This document shows, in pieces, positions 41,701 to 47,777 of a stretch of DNA of 64,000 bases. The notes below the pieces were generated by a model. The model did no database searches. It was given only the letters and a program-made list of their open reading frames with translations, and was not told where the DNA came from. The first letter of the stretch is position 1; each line of letters begins with the position of its first letter. The DNA is from JABAAI01 sp965261955 (GTDB lineage Bacteria > Spirochaetota > Leptospiria > Leptospirales > Leptonemataceae), in NCBI GenBank assembly GCA_965261955.1, contig CBDHEM010000071.1, positions 805,232-869,231 on the forward strand. The letters run 5' to 3'. Made by a program: the position numbers and the translations under genes.

Positions 41701-43104
41701 GCCTGCATGCAAACTTACACCACCGCCTCCATACACTCGTGAATCTCGGTTGCGAATATCATCCCTAGACAGCATGCGAACCGACTGAGTACCCTCAATA
41801 ACGCCACCCTCTTCATTCTCAACACCTATGCCAGCTCTAAGACGGACAAAACCCAGACCTGCATCAAGCACACCACCTCTGTTTATAATTTTTCCGCGTC
41901 TAGCCCTAATATCAAGGGCTTTAGAAGAAACGATTCTCCCCTCCTCATTGAGCACATTTTTTTTAGCAAGCAAGCTAACCGTACCACCAGATGAAATGAG
42001 GCCATTCCCAGTGTTGCGTATATAGCCGCGAGTTGAGGAAAGATCAATATCCCCAGAAGACACAACTTCACCACCTTGATTCAACACATCCCCACGTGCC
42101 GAAAGAGACACACCGTGAGCGGAAGCAATACTACCACTAACCTGAACGCCCTTTCTTCGGCTTTCGATGGTGACACCCCCTCTTTTTGCAGATATCTTAC
42201 CCCCCATAACCATTCTACCATCAGCTGTAAAACGAAGAGAGCCAGAACTAGCGGTCATTTTACCACTCACACGAACACCAACACCACTCCCACTACTCTC
42301 CATGGTGATTTTCTCGGCCTCTACTCCACCGAGAGATGTAACATCCAATGCATAGCCACTGTCCACACCATCAGATAGGCGGTTCTCTATATTACGTTCA
42401 CCATAGTTGACTTGGTTTTTTCCCAGGAGTATTCCAACATCCTTACCTTTCACTTGCCCATCTATCTTAGCTGTACGAGCAACTATATCAAAAAAGTCCG
42501 CATCCCCAGAATCTAACCCAGCACCCTCAATACGCACATCACCACTAGTGACATTAAAATGACTTAGACCACCGTTAGCATTTAACACAGACTGCCCGGT
42601 CGTAAGAGTGGTACGAGCAGTATTTGTAAAGCTGCAGCCGTCACAACTAACGCCATTGGGATTAGCTAGGATATACTCCGCTCTTTGGCCAAATATCTCC
42701 GTTTGCCCCCGTAAACGTGAACGCCCACCACCTCCAGTAACCTCGTTCAAGATAATACGAGCAGAGCCACCTGACAAATTTGCATTCCCCGAAAGCTGAC
42801 CTGCTAATTTAGAGTTTCCGCTCCCTACGCTATTGTTAATAACCACACCCTTACGGCCCACATTGAAACTCCTAAAAAAGTTATGCGACACACCACCCCT
42901 TGTGGGGCGGGACGTATTTATGACCGGAGCTTGCCGGCTTTTATCAATACTGACTCCGCTACCACGACTACGATCGATTTGCAAGCCTGGGCTCTGGGCA
43001 CTAAGCTGCCAAACCTGCAAAACACAAAAATACTGGATCACCAGCATAGTAGCCACTATACGCCGAAAAAAACGAAACAAGACTTTTTTCTTAAAAATTT
43101 TCAC
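26380..43104 (-). CDS. Giant two-partner-secretion exoprotein (filamentous haemagglutinin-like adhesin)
   Basis: 5574 aa in one frame. The N-terminus has a long basic signal peptide (KIFKKKVLFRFFRRIVATML...LSAQS) and a TPS secretion domain: residues near 130-160 include AEYILANPNGVSCDGCSFTN, matching the NPNGI/CxGC signature. Hundreds of residues of short beta-helix repeats follow, then 45-aa repeats (34730-39440), unique FHA-like sequence, and the 56-aa repeats from 29720. It should be exported through an outer-membrane TpsB partner, which is not in this window. The start is a GTG without visible Shine-Dalgarno. The true gene probably extended to 17980 (about 8370 codons). Confidence 0.88.
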   Translation of the reverse strand: MKIFKKKVLFRFFRRIVATMLVIQYFCVLQVWQLSAQSPGLQIDRSRGSGVSIDKSRQAPVINTSRPTRGGVSHNFFRSFNVGRKGVVINNSVGSGNSKLAGQLSGNANLSGGSARIILNEVTGGGGRSRLRGQTEIFGQRAEYILANPNGVSCDGCSFTNTARTTLTTGQSVLNANGGLSHFNVTSGDVRIEGAGLDSGDADFFDIVARTAKIDGQVKGKDVGILLGKNQVNYGERNIENRLSDGVDSGYALDVTSLGGVEAEKITMESSGSGVGVRVSGKMTASSGSLRFTADGRMVMGGKISAKRGGVTIESRRKGVQVSGSIASAHGVSLSARGDVLNQGGEVVSSGDIDLSSTRGYIRNTGNGLISSGGTVSLLAKKNVLNEEGRIVSSKALDIRARRGKIINRGGVLDAGLGFVRLRAGIGVENEEGGVIEGTQSVRMLSRDDIRNRDSRVYGGGGVSLHAGDDVYSSGAFSMIDSANLIAAVAGRDISLRGGRVSSFGSVSLSAGRNFQSDSASIRSTQHMDLIAQAAIQNRDGHIFSASSARLYSKRGDLFTSGEIVVGDFDYFSEGTPSGGEGVKREESSLVIASGGSIYNEGGTIVADRTYIDAQGGSFVNKEGEIAGRESLSISADMRKFGSLSEILDSGNIENMNGEIVGSSLSLYARGSGIDNSGQIGSKATRSLELVSLGEIRSVDGDVLGKVITFRSKDSVLISLGSVGGSESESVQILSGGGLEIGNSSLVSKSLSLHSMKSLHIGLGSHLENTGSGALDVLSGENLSVYGDLISGGDLSLTSIGGDLYSSADSHIESAAFSGDISITSGGTAGIAGELLSGGALKIDAEEDFFVFQNGYVEAIQSEELSIRSGGSINVSGGSILGGKVSLDAGGDVFARDGGRIEGSSDRSLSIVSGGNIDAIGGSILGGEVSLDAGGDVFARDGGRIEGSSDRSLSIISGGSIDVSGGSILGGKVSLDAGGDVFARDGGRIEGASGRSLSIVSGRNISASRGGVISGGGVSITSKRNISVNQGGSIKGNASRLISIVSGGSIDVSDGGGIFGGDLDVKAKGDIVAVRNGRIEGGSNQSLSLVSGREIDFSDGGILSGGKINVSAESNVLVRGGGRIEGSSDRSLSIISGGSIDASGGSILGGKVSLDAGRNVLATKGGRIEGASDQSLSIVSFGNIDVGNGGSLSFGSKSSLFAGNDILISGGGSVGTGVAHSLSITTGGSLFVSDGGALFFGSGAKLDVGRDVLSAGGSIGNDRADALLLSVGGSLDVSDGGSLSFGADTKLNVGRDVLSAGGSIGSDGAEALLFSVGGSLDVSDGGSLSFGSNTKLNVGRDVLSAGGSIGSDGADALLLSVGGSLDVSDGGSLSFGSNTKLDIRRNVSALRGGTIGGDNVISLIMVAGGDLDVSDGGSLSFGSGMSLDISGNVLATNSGRMGSDGADALLLSVGGDLDVSDGGSLAFGRNSELSVTGDFSAREDGRIGSDGADTLLLSVGGDLDVSDGGSLAFGSDSRLDVAFDIVALRGSQIGAEGGDDLMLVVGGDLNVSEGSSLRFGRNSELSVAGDFSAREGGRIGSDRADALLLSVGGSLDVSYGGFLSFGSSANLNISRNVLANRGGRIEGNGEGNGGVDDGKSLLFSMRIGRSLDLSDGGSLVARNLNVEVGSNISLERDGRLGGELTENASIRSGGNLYADSRGSILSGGDLSLKIAGSVYSRNGGRIKADEEGSVSLVSGGNVYLGRNGILSAGKVDVKVERDVIANDGAIIEGVGSGGVSFVIGGNLDLSGDANLISNSDLRLRVGRDVLLDDGSRIAAGQGEEDRFILATGGSFSMRGGSSVEFGSNAKLNVGGDFLSSGSSIGSDRADALLLSVGGSLDVSDGGSLSFGSDAKLNVGRDVLSAGGRIGSDRADALLLSVGGSLDVSDGGSLSFGSNTKLNVGRDVLSAGGSIGSERVDALLLSVGGSLDVSDGGSLSFGSDTKLNVGRDVLSAGGRIGSDRADALLLSVGGSLDVSDGGSLSFGSDTKLNVGRDVLSAGGSIGSDRADALLLSVGGSLNVSDGGSLSFGSDTKLNVGRDVLSAGGSIGSDRADALLLSVGGSLNVSDGGSLSFGSDTKLNVGRDVLSAGGSIGSDRADVLLLSVGGSLNVSDGGSLSFGSDTKLNVGRDVLSAGGSLGWAGADALLISVGGSLDVSDGGSLSFGSNTKLNVGRDVLSAGGSIGSDRADALLISVGGSLDVGDGGSLSFGSNTKLNVGRDVLSAGGSIGSERADALLLSVGGSLDVSAGGSLSFGSDTKLNVGRDVLSSGGSIGGERADALLLSFGGSLDVSDGGSLSFGSNTKLNVGRDVLSSGGSIGSDRADALLLSFGGSLDVSDGGSLSFGSNTKLDVGRDVLSSGGSIGSDRADALLLSFGGSLDVSDGGSLSFGSNTKLDVGRDVLSSGGSIGSDRADALLLSVGGSLDVSDGGSLSFGSNTKLDVGRDVLSSGGSIGSEGADALLLSFGGSLDVSDGGSLSFGSNTKLNVGRDVLSSGGSIGSEGADALLLSFGGSLDVSDGGSLSFGSDTKLNVGRDVLSAGGSIGSEGADALLLSVGGSLDVSDGGSLSFGSDAKLNVGRDVLSSGGSIGSDGADALLLSVGGSLNVSDGGSLSFGSDAKLNVGRDVLSSGGSIGSDRADALLLSIGGSLDVSDGGSLSFGSDAKLNVGRDVLSSGGSIGSDRADALLLSVGGSLDVSDGGSLSFGSDAKINVGRDVLSSGGSIGSEGADALLLSVGGSLDVSDGGSLSFSGESRVVVSGNISGERGGRIGVDNRNSLELEVGGALNLSDGGSILGVESVIADMGISLARGGRIEGNRNKLVTVISDSGIDTSDGGWIGGGVLVIKAHGSVSLDGGGTVKSFADDDLARNLLGIERDTDLDSPLFTVRIEAGRSFSGIDANIIASSGSIFAHSASGGLALSGNGLSVSGDDDMVHLQAGSAGGGGGGSVDLSGLSTSVTLFVKAIGSTSTITISDVALTSDRVSLDAGYKVTGSKGAIITAKNLEIKQRVDIDTWDLGGSVMVDSIFLESRNGNVFNRNGHIQSLTGDTFESFTIVSSKDIITGDIASKNTYLEVGLGGDLAYENEDVRVTGSENFSIIVEGDIDLNRVLSDGNLDILSSDHLYFETRTGSITNIGGDIAFQGAASLVADRDIVVETLIGDNGERDVASLTTSGALNLTSGRDIRITGGDVSANGGGLWRAARDISLVAIEGIESASYADGVARRQTTHHASTLDLTGDFAFVSGRNITLKGVDGHVSGDVRFETGGSLLITHVVDTEFYEKTTEVVDRDFLKKERKKTVEGYEREIIQGTELNINGDLKIKAGLSVVVSGSTVRVSGLNNSIDASSLHIIGVSAKEREWDSQSSKKSFGIGGSLSTDYADSEKTRQLSLTRNYGSIFSVEGVTNVRLDGSLNIIGSDFRIGDGSTVKAKSINIFSVADIREEKTGEQKSKIKFGWDDALVAVAWVGLDYMMGSSTLEMLESGSAVVDAIKNNRNMDSRSEIQRGVTHQAGVFTANGDVTLDIEDNVHLRGGEFNVAGNIGGRIGGSLILENVYDINFSEEENFRSGRSYLGTIIKEHDKTDGVFQQTSLGSVFGVEASATLEVGGSIVKVGSELKIGEEFLLNGEELYRNEKGDFVNQSGELSKKIDVLDSVEISKFWERDSVIKKIGNIPYLNIGLNMAYRGHGSERKVTDTIIGEELTHDVSNSDWSFRAKLGKGIIPIAVGVVAGAYLGNKNLIGVKPGAGLGGGVVALLFGELKLLDIEGGYNKVESTTKTGGDVDSFVNSYMKANFNFGVYMDAGLDGMLSDGSIEFSLKGNADIVGGESRTETPNIAGLPSVQEDFTYDLDGAVNIKAEISIGKLATFVLANYSSEIAHFVGLAYLDKKLDDSWGGVGMKGTLGGDQVNSNYFASDGTLQDITSRYLSKKMINGSLSQGVPSLGDSFENMFRSGSNRKTNIGYAIRDITANLDVTGRFNRNIYTSWENSGATLAEIPPNELVSTQGVIDLRVSTQLKGDEIEDILNVVSGDKKEAFLDARIIVDGGVDLNSRFEQFGQTSDNTGQVDTLNLFVGLGGSVRLDRIYSGSSGLGFEGKFNFDLGIDGGNQISDRSPLKNTPIVDVDDFRANLSGGYSLVSFEDGLAFGVDFSATAEGELQLNYWEQPNLYASREVSLNVEAFKAATQGSINGFVPKAGDMKINIDLYSFNMEADALSYRTLSIGEESIDELSVDIFGASSHIAGKVEITINDDGLIVDANIGTIDFSMDKLELASFSRNDQNETSGFNVSIDDMSANLSTDIKIDIEELETKVLLDSTTFNLDLGQSSLTTFYRNSLGEEKTSHVSGSGIGMDIVASADISLFDGRTSINTSLDNFEFRFDDLFVDTYARNEIGNEERAEMDIGRVILRSSGTINVTSIGAYSSASAELSSLSVGISDVSYVSSSVDENGVESRSVAELGGIELESALSLTNSGTGDDSLLNVDVSSLSVGISDVSYVSSSVDENGVESNSVAELGGIELESALSLTNSSTGDDSLLNVDVSSLSVGVSDVSYVSSSVDENGVESNSVAELGGIELESVLSLTNSSTGDDSLLDVDVSSLSVGISDVSYVSSSVDENGIESNSVAELGGIELESALSLTNSSTGDDSLLNVDVSLLSVGISDVSYVSSSVDEDGVESSSVAELGGIELESALSLTNSSTGDDSLLNVDVSSLSVGISDVSYVSSSVDENGVESSSVAELGSIELESALSLTNSSNGNDSLLNVDVSSLSVGISDVSYASSSVDENGVESNSVAELGGIELESALSLTNSSTGDDSLLNVDVSSLSVGISDVSYASSSVDENGVESNSVAELGSIELESALGLTNSSTGDDSLLNVDVSSLSVGISDVSYVSSSVDENGVESRSVAELGSIELESALSLTNSSTGDDSLLNVDVSSLSVGISDVSYASSSVDENGVESNSVAELGSIELESALSLTNSSTGDDSLLNVDVSSLSVGISDVSYVSSSVDENGVESNSVAELGSIELESALSLTNSSTGDDSLLDVDVSSLSVGISDVSYVSSSVDENGVESRSVAELGGIELESALSLTNRSTGDDSLLDVDVSSLSVGISDVSYVSSSVDENGVKSNSVAELGSIELESALSLTSSSTGDDSLLDVDVSSLSVGISDVSYVSSSIDENGVKSNSVAELGGIELESALSLTNSSTGDDSLLNVDVSSLSVGISDVSYASSSVDENGVKSNSVAELGSIELESALSLTSSSTGDDSLLNVDVSSLSVGISDVSYVSSSVDENGVESNSVAELGSIELESALSLTNSSTGDDSLLDVDVSSLSVGISDVSYVSSSVDENGVESRSVAELGGIELESALSLTNRSTGDDSLLDVDVSSLSVGISDVSYVSSSVDENGVKSNSVAELGSIELESALSLTSSSTGDDSLLDVDVSSLSVGISDVSYVSSSVDENGVKSNSVAELGGIELESALSLTNSSTGDDSLLNVDVSSLSVGISDVSYASSSVDENGVKSNSVAELGGIELESALREWCRKQ
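34730..39440 (-). repeat. 135-bp (45-aa) coding repeats, about 21 tight copies plus divergent ones
   Basis: Unit: GGSLDVSDGGSLSFGSDTKL, NVGRDVLSAGGSIGSDRADA, LLLSV. Near-identical copies run from about 34730 to 37570. After a 700-bp interruption with unrelated beta-helix repeats, about eight more divergent copies occupy 38280-39440. The regular Gly/Ser/Asp pattern is that of a beta-helix coil stack. Confidence 0.9.
39560..40520 (-). repeat. 44-aa beta-helix repeats (GGSI..GGKVSLDAGGDVFA type)
   Basis: Six to seven imperfect copies of GGSILGGKVSLDAGGDVFAR followed by DGGRIEGSSDRSLSIVS. Related in design to the 45-aa unit, and probably its older form within the same protein. Confidence 0.75.
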
Positions 43105-43498
43105 AGAACTATAAAAAAACGATGTTCACAGATGAACCATAACAAAAAGACATATCTGATACCCGTGTATACCAATTTGTAAAGCAGAAGATGAACGGTG
43201 CATTCTTCTGCTTTCAGTAGGAAATGTCAAGAAAACAAAAGAAAATTCGGTTTTTTTGTGAAAGACAGTCAAACCATCGGGCTATTGCCAGGGGAGATTG
43301 TTGTAAAATGCAGAAAAATAAGAAATGCACGTTTAAAATGCTCTAAATCAGCAATTCATAACACTCTATTTGCAATTATTTACATTTCGCAACAGTCCAA
43401 GAGATGACTTAGCTCCGTTCAATTCTAAAATACTTCCATAATATTTCCTTATCCACCTTATCCACCTTCGTGGATTTTCCCGAAATGTGAATATAGCC
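43105..43498. other. Intergenic region upstream of the adhesin gene, with one dispersed repeat
   Basis: It holds the presumed adhesin promoter (no clear -35/-10 identified) and, at about 43290-43400, a member of the intergenic repeat family ending in TTTCGCAACAGTCC. No convincing gene; a 69-codon frame here overlaps the repeat and is not supported. Confidence 0.6.
43290..43400 (+). repeat. Dispersed intergenic repeat (MITE-like), copy
   Basis: Begins GATTGTTGTAAAATGCAG and ends TTTACATTTCGCAACAGTCC; the internal block AAAATGCTCTAAATC and CATAACACTCTATTTGCAAT is shared with the copies at 49170 and 62250. The ends are imperfect inverted repeats. Confidence 0.7.
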
Positions 43499-44659
43499 CT
43501 ATGAATTCATGTTATAGACAGACAAGGCCTTTTTCCCTAGTGAACTGACTAAATATGATTGCAATTTACCCCATTCTACCCAAAGCCATTCTCTTTGAAA
43601 GGCATCTGAACCCGTTGTTTGTAAATACGAAAGAAATTTTTTACATCCGGAAGCCAGCCAAATAGTCTCCACTTCTCCTGTGATTTTGTGGTTCGTAATA
43701 GAATGTTTAATTTTTTGGGGGAAGATGTGCCGTTTTTTTACTGACGACTGCAAAAAAATAGTCGGGAAATGAGGGACTGACCAATTCTGTTCTGGATTAG
43801 TCAGATTGCGATAAACATAGGGAAAAGACCATAACCCCCTTAAAAAACGCGAATGATCCTCCTTTAGCAGTAAGACACTCTTTCTATTTGCAGACACAAT
43901 AAGCCAAAAATGGAGTTTCAATTGGATAAAGCTTTTTTTTCTGACTGGTGGAACTCGACTAGCTTCCTTTTCTCCACCTATTTGATAACTCTTACACTGG
44001 GAACTCATTGGACAAAGAAAACAACGCGCTTGTTTCGCCGTGCAAACCAATTCACCCCATTCCATAATGGCTTGATTATGCTCACCTGACGAAACAGCAA
44101 GAGCCCCACTATTGAAAATTTTCATGCCTTGCAATAGCCAAGATTGCGATATGTGTTCTAAATATTTGTTTTTTGAAGCTTCACAAATATGATAAATTCG
44201 AGCTAATACTCTCTTTACATTTGCATCCAGAGTCGATAATTTATGTCCATAACAAATGCTCAATATAGCTGCGGCTATATAAGGACCTACTCCAGATAAC
44301 GAAAGGACACTATCTAAATCTTGGGGAAAGGTACCCTTGTATTCTTGTAAAACTTGCCGAACTCCTTTTCGTAAATTACGAGCACGACTATAATAACCAA
44401 GCCCCTGCCAATAGTTTAGTACTTCTTCCTCAGAAGCATTAGCTAAAGATTTCATATTAGGGAAACGAGTAATAAATCTTTGATAAGGCTCTAGTATTGT
44501 AGCCATACGAGTCTGCTGTAACATAACTTCGGAGACCCAAATTCGATAAGGATCTTTTGAAAAACGAAAGGGAAGTGCACGTTTATTCTCACGGTACCAA
44601 AGATAAATTGGACGTAAGTCAATAGCATAATCTTTTGATGAGGAATTTTGTTTTTCCAT
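43499..44659 (-). CDS. mutY: A/G-specific adenine DNA glycosylase
   Basis: 386 aa. MutY removes adenine mispaired with 8-oxoguanine. Visible: catalytic Glu44 in SEVMLQQT, helix-hairpin-helix LSGVGPYIAAAIL with Asp145 in TLDANVKRVLAR, and the 4Fe-4S ligands Cys206, Cys213, Cys216 and Cys222 with the standard 6-2-5 spacing. A C-terminal MutT-like region (about 250-386) should recognise 8-oxoG. Divergently transcribed from the next gene. Confidence 0.95.
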   Translation of the reverse strand: MEKQNSSSKDYAIDLRPIYLWYRENKRALPFRFSKDPYRIWVSEVMLQQTRMATILEPYQRFITRFPNMKSLANASEEEVLNYWQGLGYYSRARNLRKGVRQVLQEYKGTFPQDLDSVLSLSGVGPYIAAAILSICYGHKLSTLDANVKRVLARIYHICEASKNKYLEHISQSWLLQGMKIFNSGALAVSSGEHNQAIMEWGELVCTAKQARCFLCPMSSQCKSYQIGGEKEASRVPPVRKKSFIQLKLHFWLIVSANRKSVLLLKEDHSRFLRGLWSFPYVYRNLTNPEQNWSVPHFPTIFLQSSVKKRHIFPQKIKHSITNHKITGEVETIWLASGCKKFLSYLQTTGSDAFQREWLWVEWGKLQSYLVSSLGKKALSVYNMNS

Positions 44660-44772
44660 AATAGAGGAAGGAGAAGAATCGAAAAAATAATTGGGATAAA
44701 AAAGACAACAACGATTTTATAGAAAAAATTCTATTGGATTTTCTCCCACTATTGTAAAAGAGTGGATACTCT

Positions 44773-45555
44773 GTGAATATCTATAAAACTCGATCGCGCC
44801 GAAAATCAGCAGAACTATTACAAAATCAAGAGGCAAAAAATACAGATACACAATTATCCAACCTTAGTGGTCGCGATAGTCTCTATCCCTGGCGTGACTT
44901 TACAGGGAGTAAAGTAGAACTTTTTCTTACCAAGCTATTTTATTACATACGACTACATATTCGTCAATTCGCTTTAGGCTTCTTGGCTATTATATTTATT
45001 TTCTTTTTGTTTGTTGGTTATGTGAGCTGGGATGAACATCAAAACAATAAAAGTATTGTGGCTCTTCAAAAACTATTAAAAGAACCCACAATGAACTTAG
45101 AATCAGGAGCTTTCGATATCGCCGTAGAAAAGATAGATGAATATAGCCAGCAATATCAACATGGCAAATCTCCACTTAGAGCTATGCTCTTTAAAAAACG
45201 CTATCTGGAAAAAGGTGACAAATTTGAAGAAGCCGCTAAGCTCTGCGTGGAAATAGCCAAAAAGGCTGAAACTCCAGAATTAAAAATGTACTTTTATTTA
45301 CGAAGCGCATTACACGAAGAAAACCTGAGCAATTACAACAATGCAGAACAGAGCTATAGAATGGCGGCTGAAATCACTTCTAAAAAAAATAAAATCAAGG
45401 CCCTTGCCCTATTTGGGCAAGGGCGAATGCTAACCAAATTAGGGAAAAAAACCGAAGCACGCAAAGTCTTTCAGAAAATTTTGTCTTTCGATAAAGAAAA
45501 GGTAAGAGTATTCTTGGCTCCCAGCTCTGTTTATTTACTGGAGTTGGGACGTTGA
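44773..45555 (+). CDS. Membrane-anchored tetratricopeptide-like protein
   Basis: 260 aa, starting at a GTG. Cytoplasmic N-terminus of about 60 residues, one membrane segment (FALGFLAIIFIFFLFVGYVS, about residues 66-85), then a helical-repeat domain (EDAAKLCVEIAKKAETPELK-like, SNYNNAEQSYRMAAEI, KALALFGQGRMLTKLGKKTE). The layout resembles YfgM/BamD-type anchored TPR proteins, but no specific function is claimed. Its TGA overlaps the hisG ATG by one base, so the two are probably coupled. Confidence 0.65.
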   Translation: MNIYKTRSRRKSAELLQNQEAKNTDTQLSNLSGRDSLYPWRDFTGSKVELFLTKLFYYIRLHIRQFALGFLAIIFIFFLFVGYVSWDEHQNNKSIVALQKLLKEPTMNLESGAFDIAVEKIDEYSQQYQHGKSPLRAMLFKKRYLEKGDKFEEAAKLCVEIAKKAETPELKMYFYLRSALHEENLSNYNNAEQSYRMAAEITSKKNKIKALALFGQGRMLTKLGKKTEARKVFQKILSFDKEKVRVFLAPSSVYLLELGR

Positions 45556-46196
45556 TGAAGGAAGACGGCATCTTCACCATAGCACTTCCCTCTGGTAGAT
45601 TGGCAGAAGAAAGTCTTACTTTTTTTCAAAAGATAAAACTCGCTGAATTTGAATCCTTACCTGAAGGAAGAGAACTCGTTCTTTGGGATAAAACAAGACA
45701 ATTTCGTGTTCTTCTCGTTCGTAGCCAAGACGTGCCTACTTATATTTTACAGGGTGGAGCCGATATTGGTATCACGGGTCGTGACGTCCTCATGGAAGGT
45801 TCCCATGACCTGACTCTCCCTTTTGAACTAGACTTTGGGAAGTGCTATTTAGCAGTGGCGTCTCTACCAGGGGTATCTAGCAATCTGTTTAAAAAATCCC
45901 ATATTCGTGTAGCTACAAAATATCCACGTATTGCAGCAGATTTTTTTTATCGCTCAGGATTGAGTTGTGACATTATCAAGCTCCATGGTAGCGTAGAAAT
46001 TGCCCCTATGCTTTCTCTATCAGACTGCATCGTAGATATTGTTAGCACAGGATCGACTTTAAAAGAAAATGGATTGGTAGAAGTTTGCCACATAATGGAT
46101 TTTTGTGCTGTACTAGCTGTAAACCGCAGAGCTTATGCTCTACAAACAAAAAAGCTTTCGGAAATATTTGATAAACTAAGACATGAGATAAATTAA
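45555..46196 (+). CDS. hisG: ATP phosphoribosyltransferase, short form
   Basis: The first step of histidine synthesis, joining ATP and PRPP. 213 aa, the short HisG form that lacks the C-terminal regulatory domain and normally needs HisZ, which is not seen here. Motifs: IALPSGRLAEES at the N-terminus, GADIGITGRDVLME, and DCIVDIVSTGSTLKENGL, the PRPP-binding loop region. ATG at 45555 preferred over a TTG one codon earlier. Confidence 0.93.
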   Translation: MKEDGIFTIALPSGRLAEESLTFFQKIKLAEFESLPEGRELVLWDKTRQFRVLLVRSQDVPTYILQGGADIGITGRDVLMEGSHDLTLPFELDFGKCYLAVASLPGVSSNLFKKSHIRVATKYPRIAADFFYRSGLSCDIIKLHGSVEIAPMLSLSDCIVDIVSTGSTLKENGLVEVCHIMDFCAVLAVNRRAYALQTKKLSEIFDKLRHEIN

Positions 46197-46231
46197 TTGC
46201 GAAGTAACGTCTAGCTATGTCCTTTTTATAT

Positions 46232-46304
46232 GCCTACGTAGCTCAGTTGGTAGAGCGCTTCCCTCGTAATGAAGAGGTCGCCAGTTCGATTCTGGCCGTA
46301 GGCT
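46232..46304 (+). tRNA. tRNA-Thr (anticodon CGT)
   Basis: A complete cloverleaf: acceptor GCCTACG/CGTAGGC, D-stem GCTC/GAGC, T-arm GCCAG TTCGATT CTGGC, 5-nt variable loop AGGTC. The anticodon loop CTCGTAA places CGT at 46265-46267, reading ACG. The anticodon stem has one closing C-T mismatch. Discriminator is T. The CCA end is not encoded. Confidence 0.92.
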
Positions 46305-46378
46305 TTCTAATGGAACTGTCGTAACAACTCTAGTACGGACACTGCAAATTTTTGATTTCATCTCACTCTTTTTCAAGA

Positions 46379-47539
46379 TTATAATCTCTCTAATACGGAC
46401 AAAACCCTATCCACATCTTTTTTCACATGCATGGCCTGGAGGATAAAACGTAAACGACTCGCCCCATTGGCTACGGTTGGAGGCCGTATCGCTCGCACAT
46501 CGAAACCTGCACTTTGACAACCTTTCTCCAGAATCAATGCTTTATTTGAACTGGTTGTAAGAACGGGCAGAATATGAGAAGTCGAAGGTGTTTTATATTT
46601 GGTTCTTTTTCCTAGCTCTGAAAGAAAATATTTAGATAAAGTGATTATATTTTGTCGAGGGGAAGCCATCTTTTTTGAAAATACGATTTCCAATACAGAA
46701 GCAAGGAGTGATGCTAAAATAGGTAATGGGGCGGTAGAATACATAAAACTACGAGCTTTGTTCATTAATAAAATTCTAAGCTCTTCTGGACCGCAGACAA
46801 AAGCGCCCATAAGGCCTAACGCTTTGCCGCAAGGGAAAACAGAGATCGTTATACGAGACAAAACACCTTGTTCACAGGCTAATCCACAGCCCTCACCTCT
46901 TATCCCAAAAGCATGTGCCTCGTCTAGATAAATACAAGCATCATAGCGTTCGGCTAAATCACAAAGTAACCGTAAATTCGGACTATCTCCATCCATACTA
47001 TAAATGGATTCCACAATGATCCAAAAAAAACTGCGTGATTTCCTTTTTTCACTGTGGTACTGTAATTTTCTTTCTAACTCATTCAAATCGTTATGTTTAA
47101 AATAAAAACGACGCGCCTGAGAAAGCCGAACACCATCTAAAAGAGAAGCATGGCAAAGCCTATCACAAAAGGCTACATCGTGTATTCCTAAGATAGCCGG
47201 TAACACCCCTACATTCGCTGCATAACCACTACTAAAAAAGAGGCTACTCTGGACGCCTACGTATCTGGCCAAATCAGTTTCTAGTTTGGTAAAAGATTCA
47301 TAATGGCCAGAAAGTAGTCTTGAGCCGGTGCTACCTACAAAATTCGTCTTTTTTTTTTTGAATTCATTTTCAAAAATTTTTTGCAAAGTACCATTTGCAT
47401 TTACGGAAAGGTAATCATTAGAGGAAAAATCAATTCGCCCTAGGTGAGGACGCAATTCACGCAAAAGAAGTTTTTTCTCCAAATGCTTGAGCTCTTTTTG
47501 GATTTTATTTTTCCAATGATTTTGTGGCAGATTATACAT
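46379..47539 (-). CDS. bioF: 8-amino-7-oxononanoate synthase-like PLP enzyme
   Basis: 386 aa, alpha-oxoamine synthase family. BioF condenses pimeloyl-ACP/CoA with alanine in biotin synthesis. Visible: FVGSTGSRLLSGHYES, the PLP aspartate in YLDEAHAFGIRGEG (Asp206), the PLP lysine in FPCGKALGLMGAF (Lys239), and RPPTVANGASRLRFIL near the C-terminus, which favours BioF over 2-amino-3-ketobutyrate ligase. No other bio genes are adjacent. Confidence 0.88.
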   Translation of the reverse strand: MYNLPQNHWKNKIQKELKHLEKKLLLRELRPHLGRIDFSSNDYLSVNANGTLQKIFENEFKKKKTNFVGSTGSRLLSGHYESFTKLETDLARYVGVQSSLFFSSGYAANVGVLPAILGIHDVAFCDRLCHASLLDGVRLSQARRFYFKHNDLNELERKLQYHSEKRKSRSFFWIIVESIYSMDGDSPNLRLLCDLAERYDACIYLDEAHAFGIRGEGCGLACEQGVLSRITISVFPCGKALGLMGAFVCGPEELRILLMNKARSFMYSTAPLPILASLLASVLEIVFSKKMASPRQNIITLSKYFLSELGKRTKYKTPSTSHILPVLTTSSNKALILEKGCQSAGFDVRAIRPPTVANGASRLRFILQAMHVKKDVDRVLSVLERL

Positions 47540-47777
47540 TTTATCTCAATAAAGACATCGCTTGAAAAAAATTTATAATTCCCATAGTGAGAGGACAATA
47601 TACATGGGTAAAAACGTCAGCTGGTATACGTAAACACATGAAAGCGATTTTGACTAAGCGACACACCTAAATTTAATATATACCTATAAACACATGAGTA
47701 TAGCTACTTATAAAAACTAAGGGCAATAGTTTCAAGAGTAAAAAAGAGAGTAAAAAAGAGAACAAAAAAGAAAGAAG

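Noticed and set aside
43198..43407. 69-codon plus-strand frame
   Set aside because: It runs through a member of the dispersed intergenic repeat and has no start signal or recognisable content.
47540..47777. FMN riboswitch before ribBA
   Set aside because: None of the conserved RFN element blocks could be recognised by eye.
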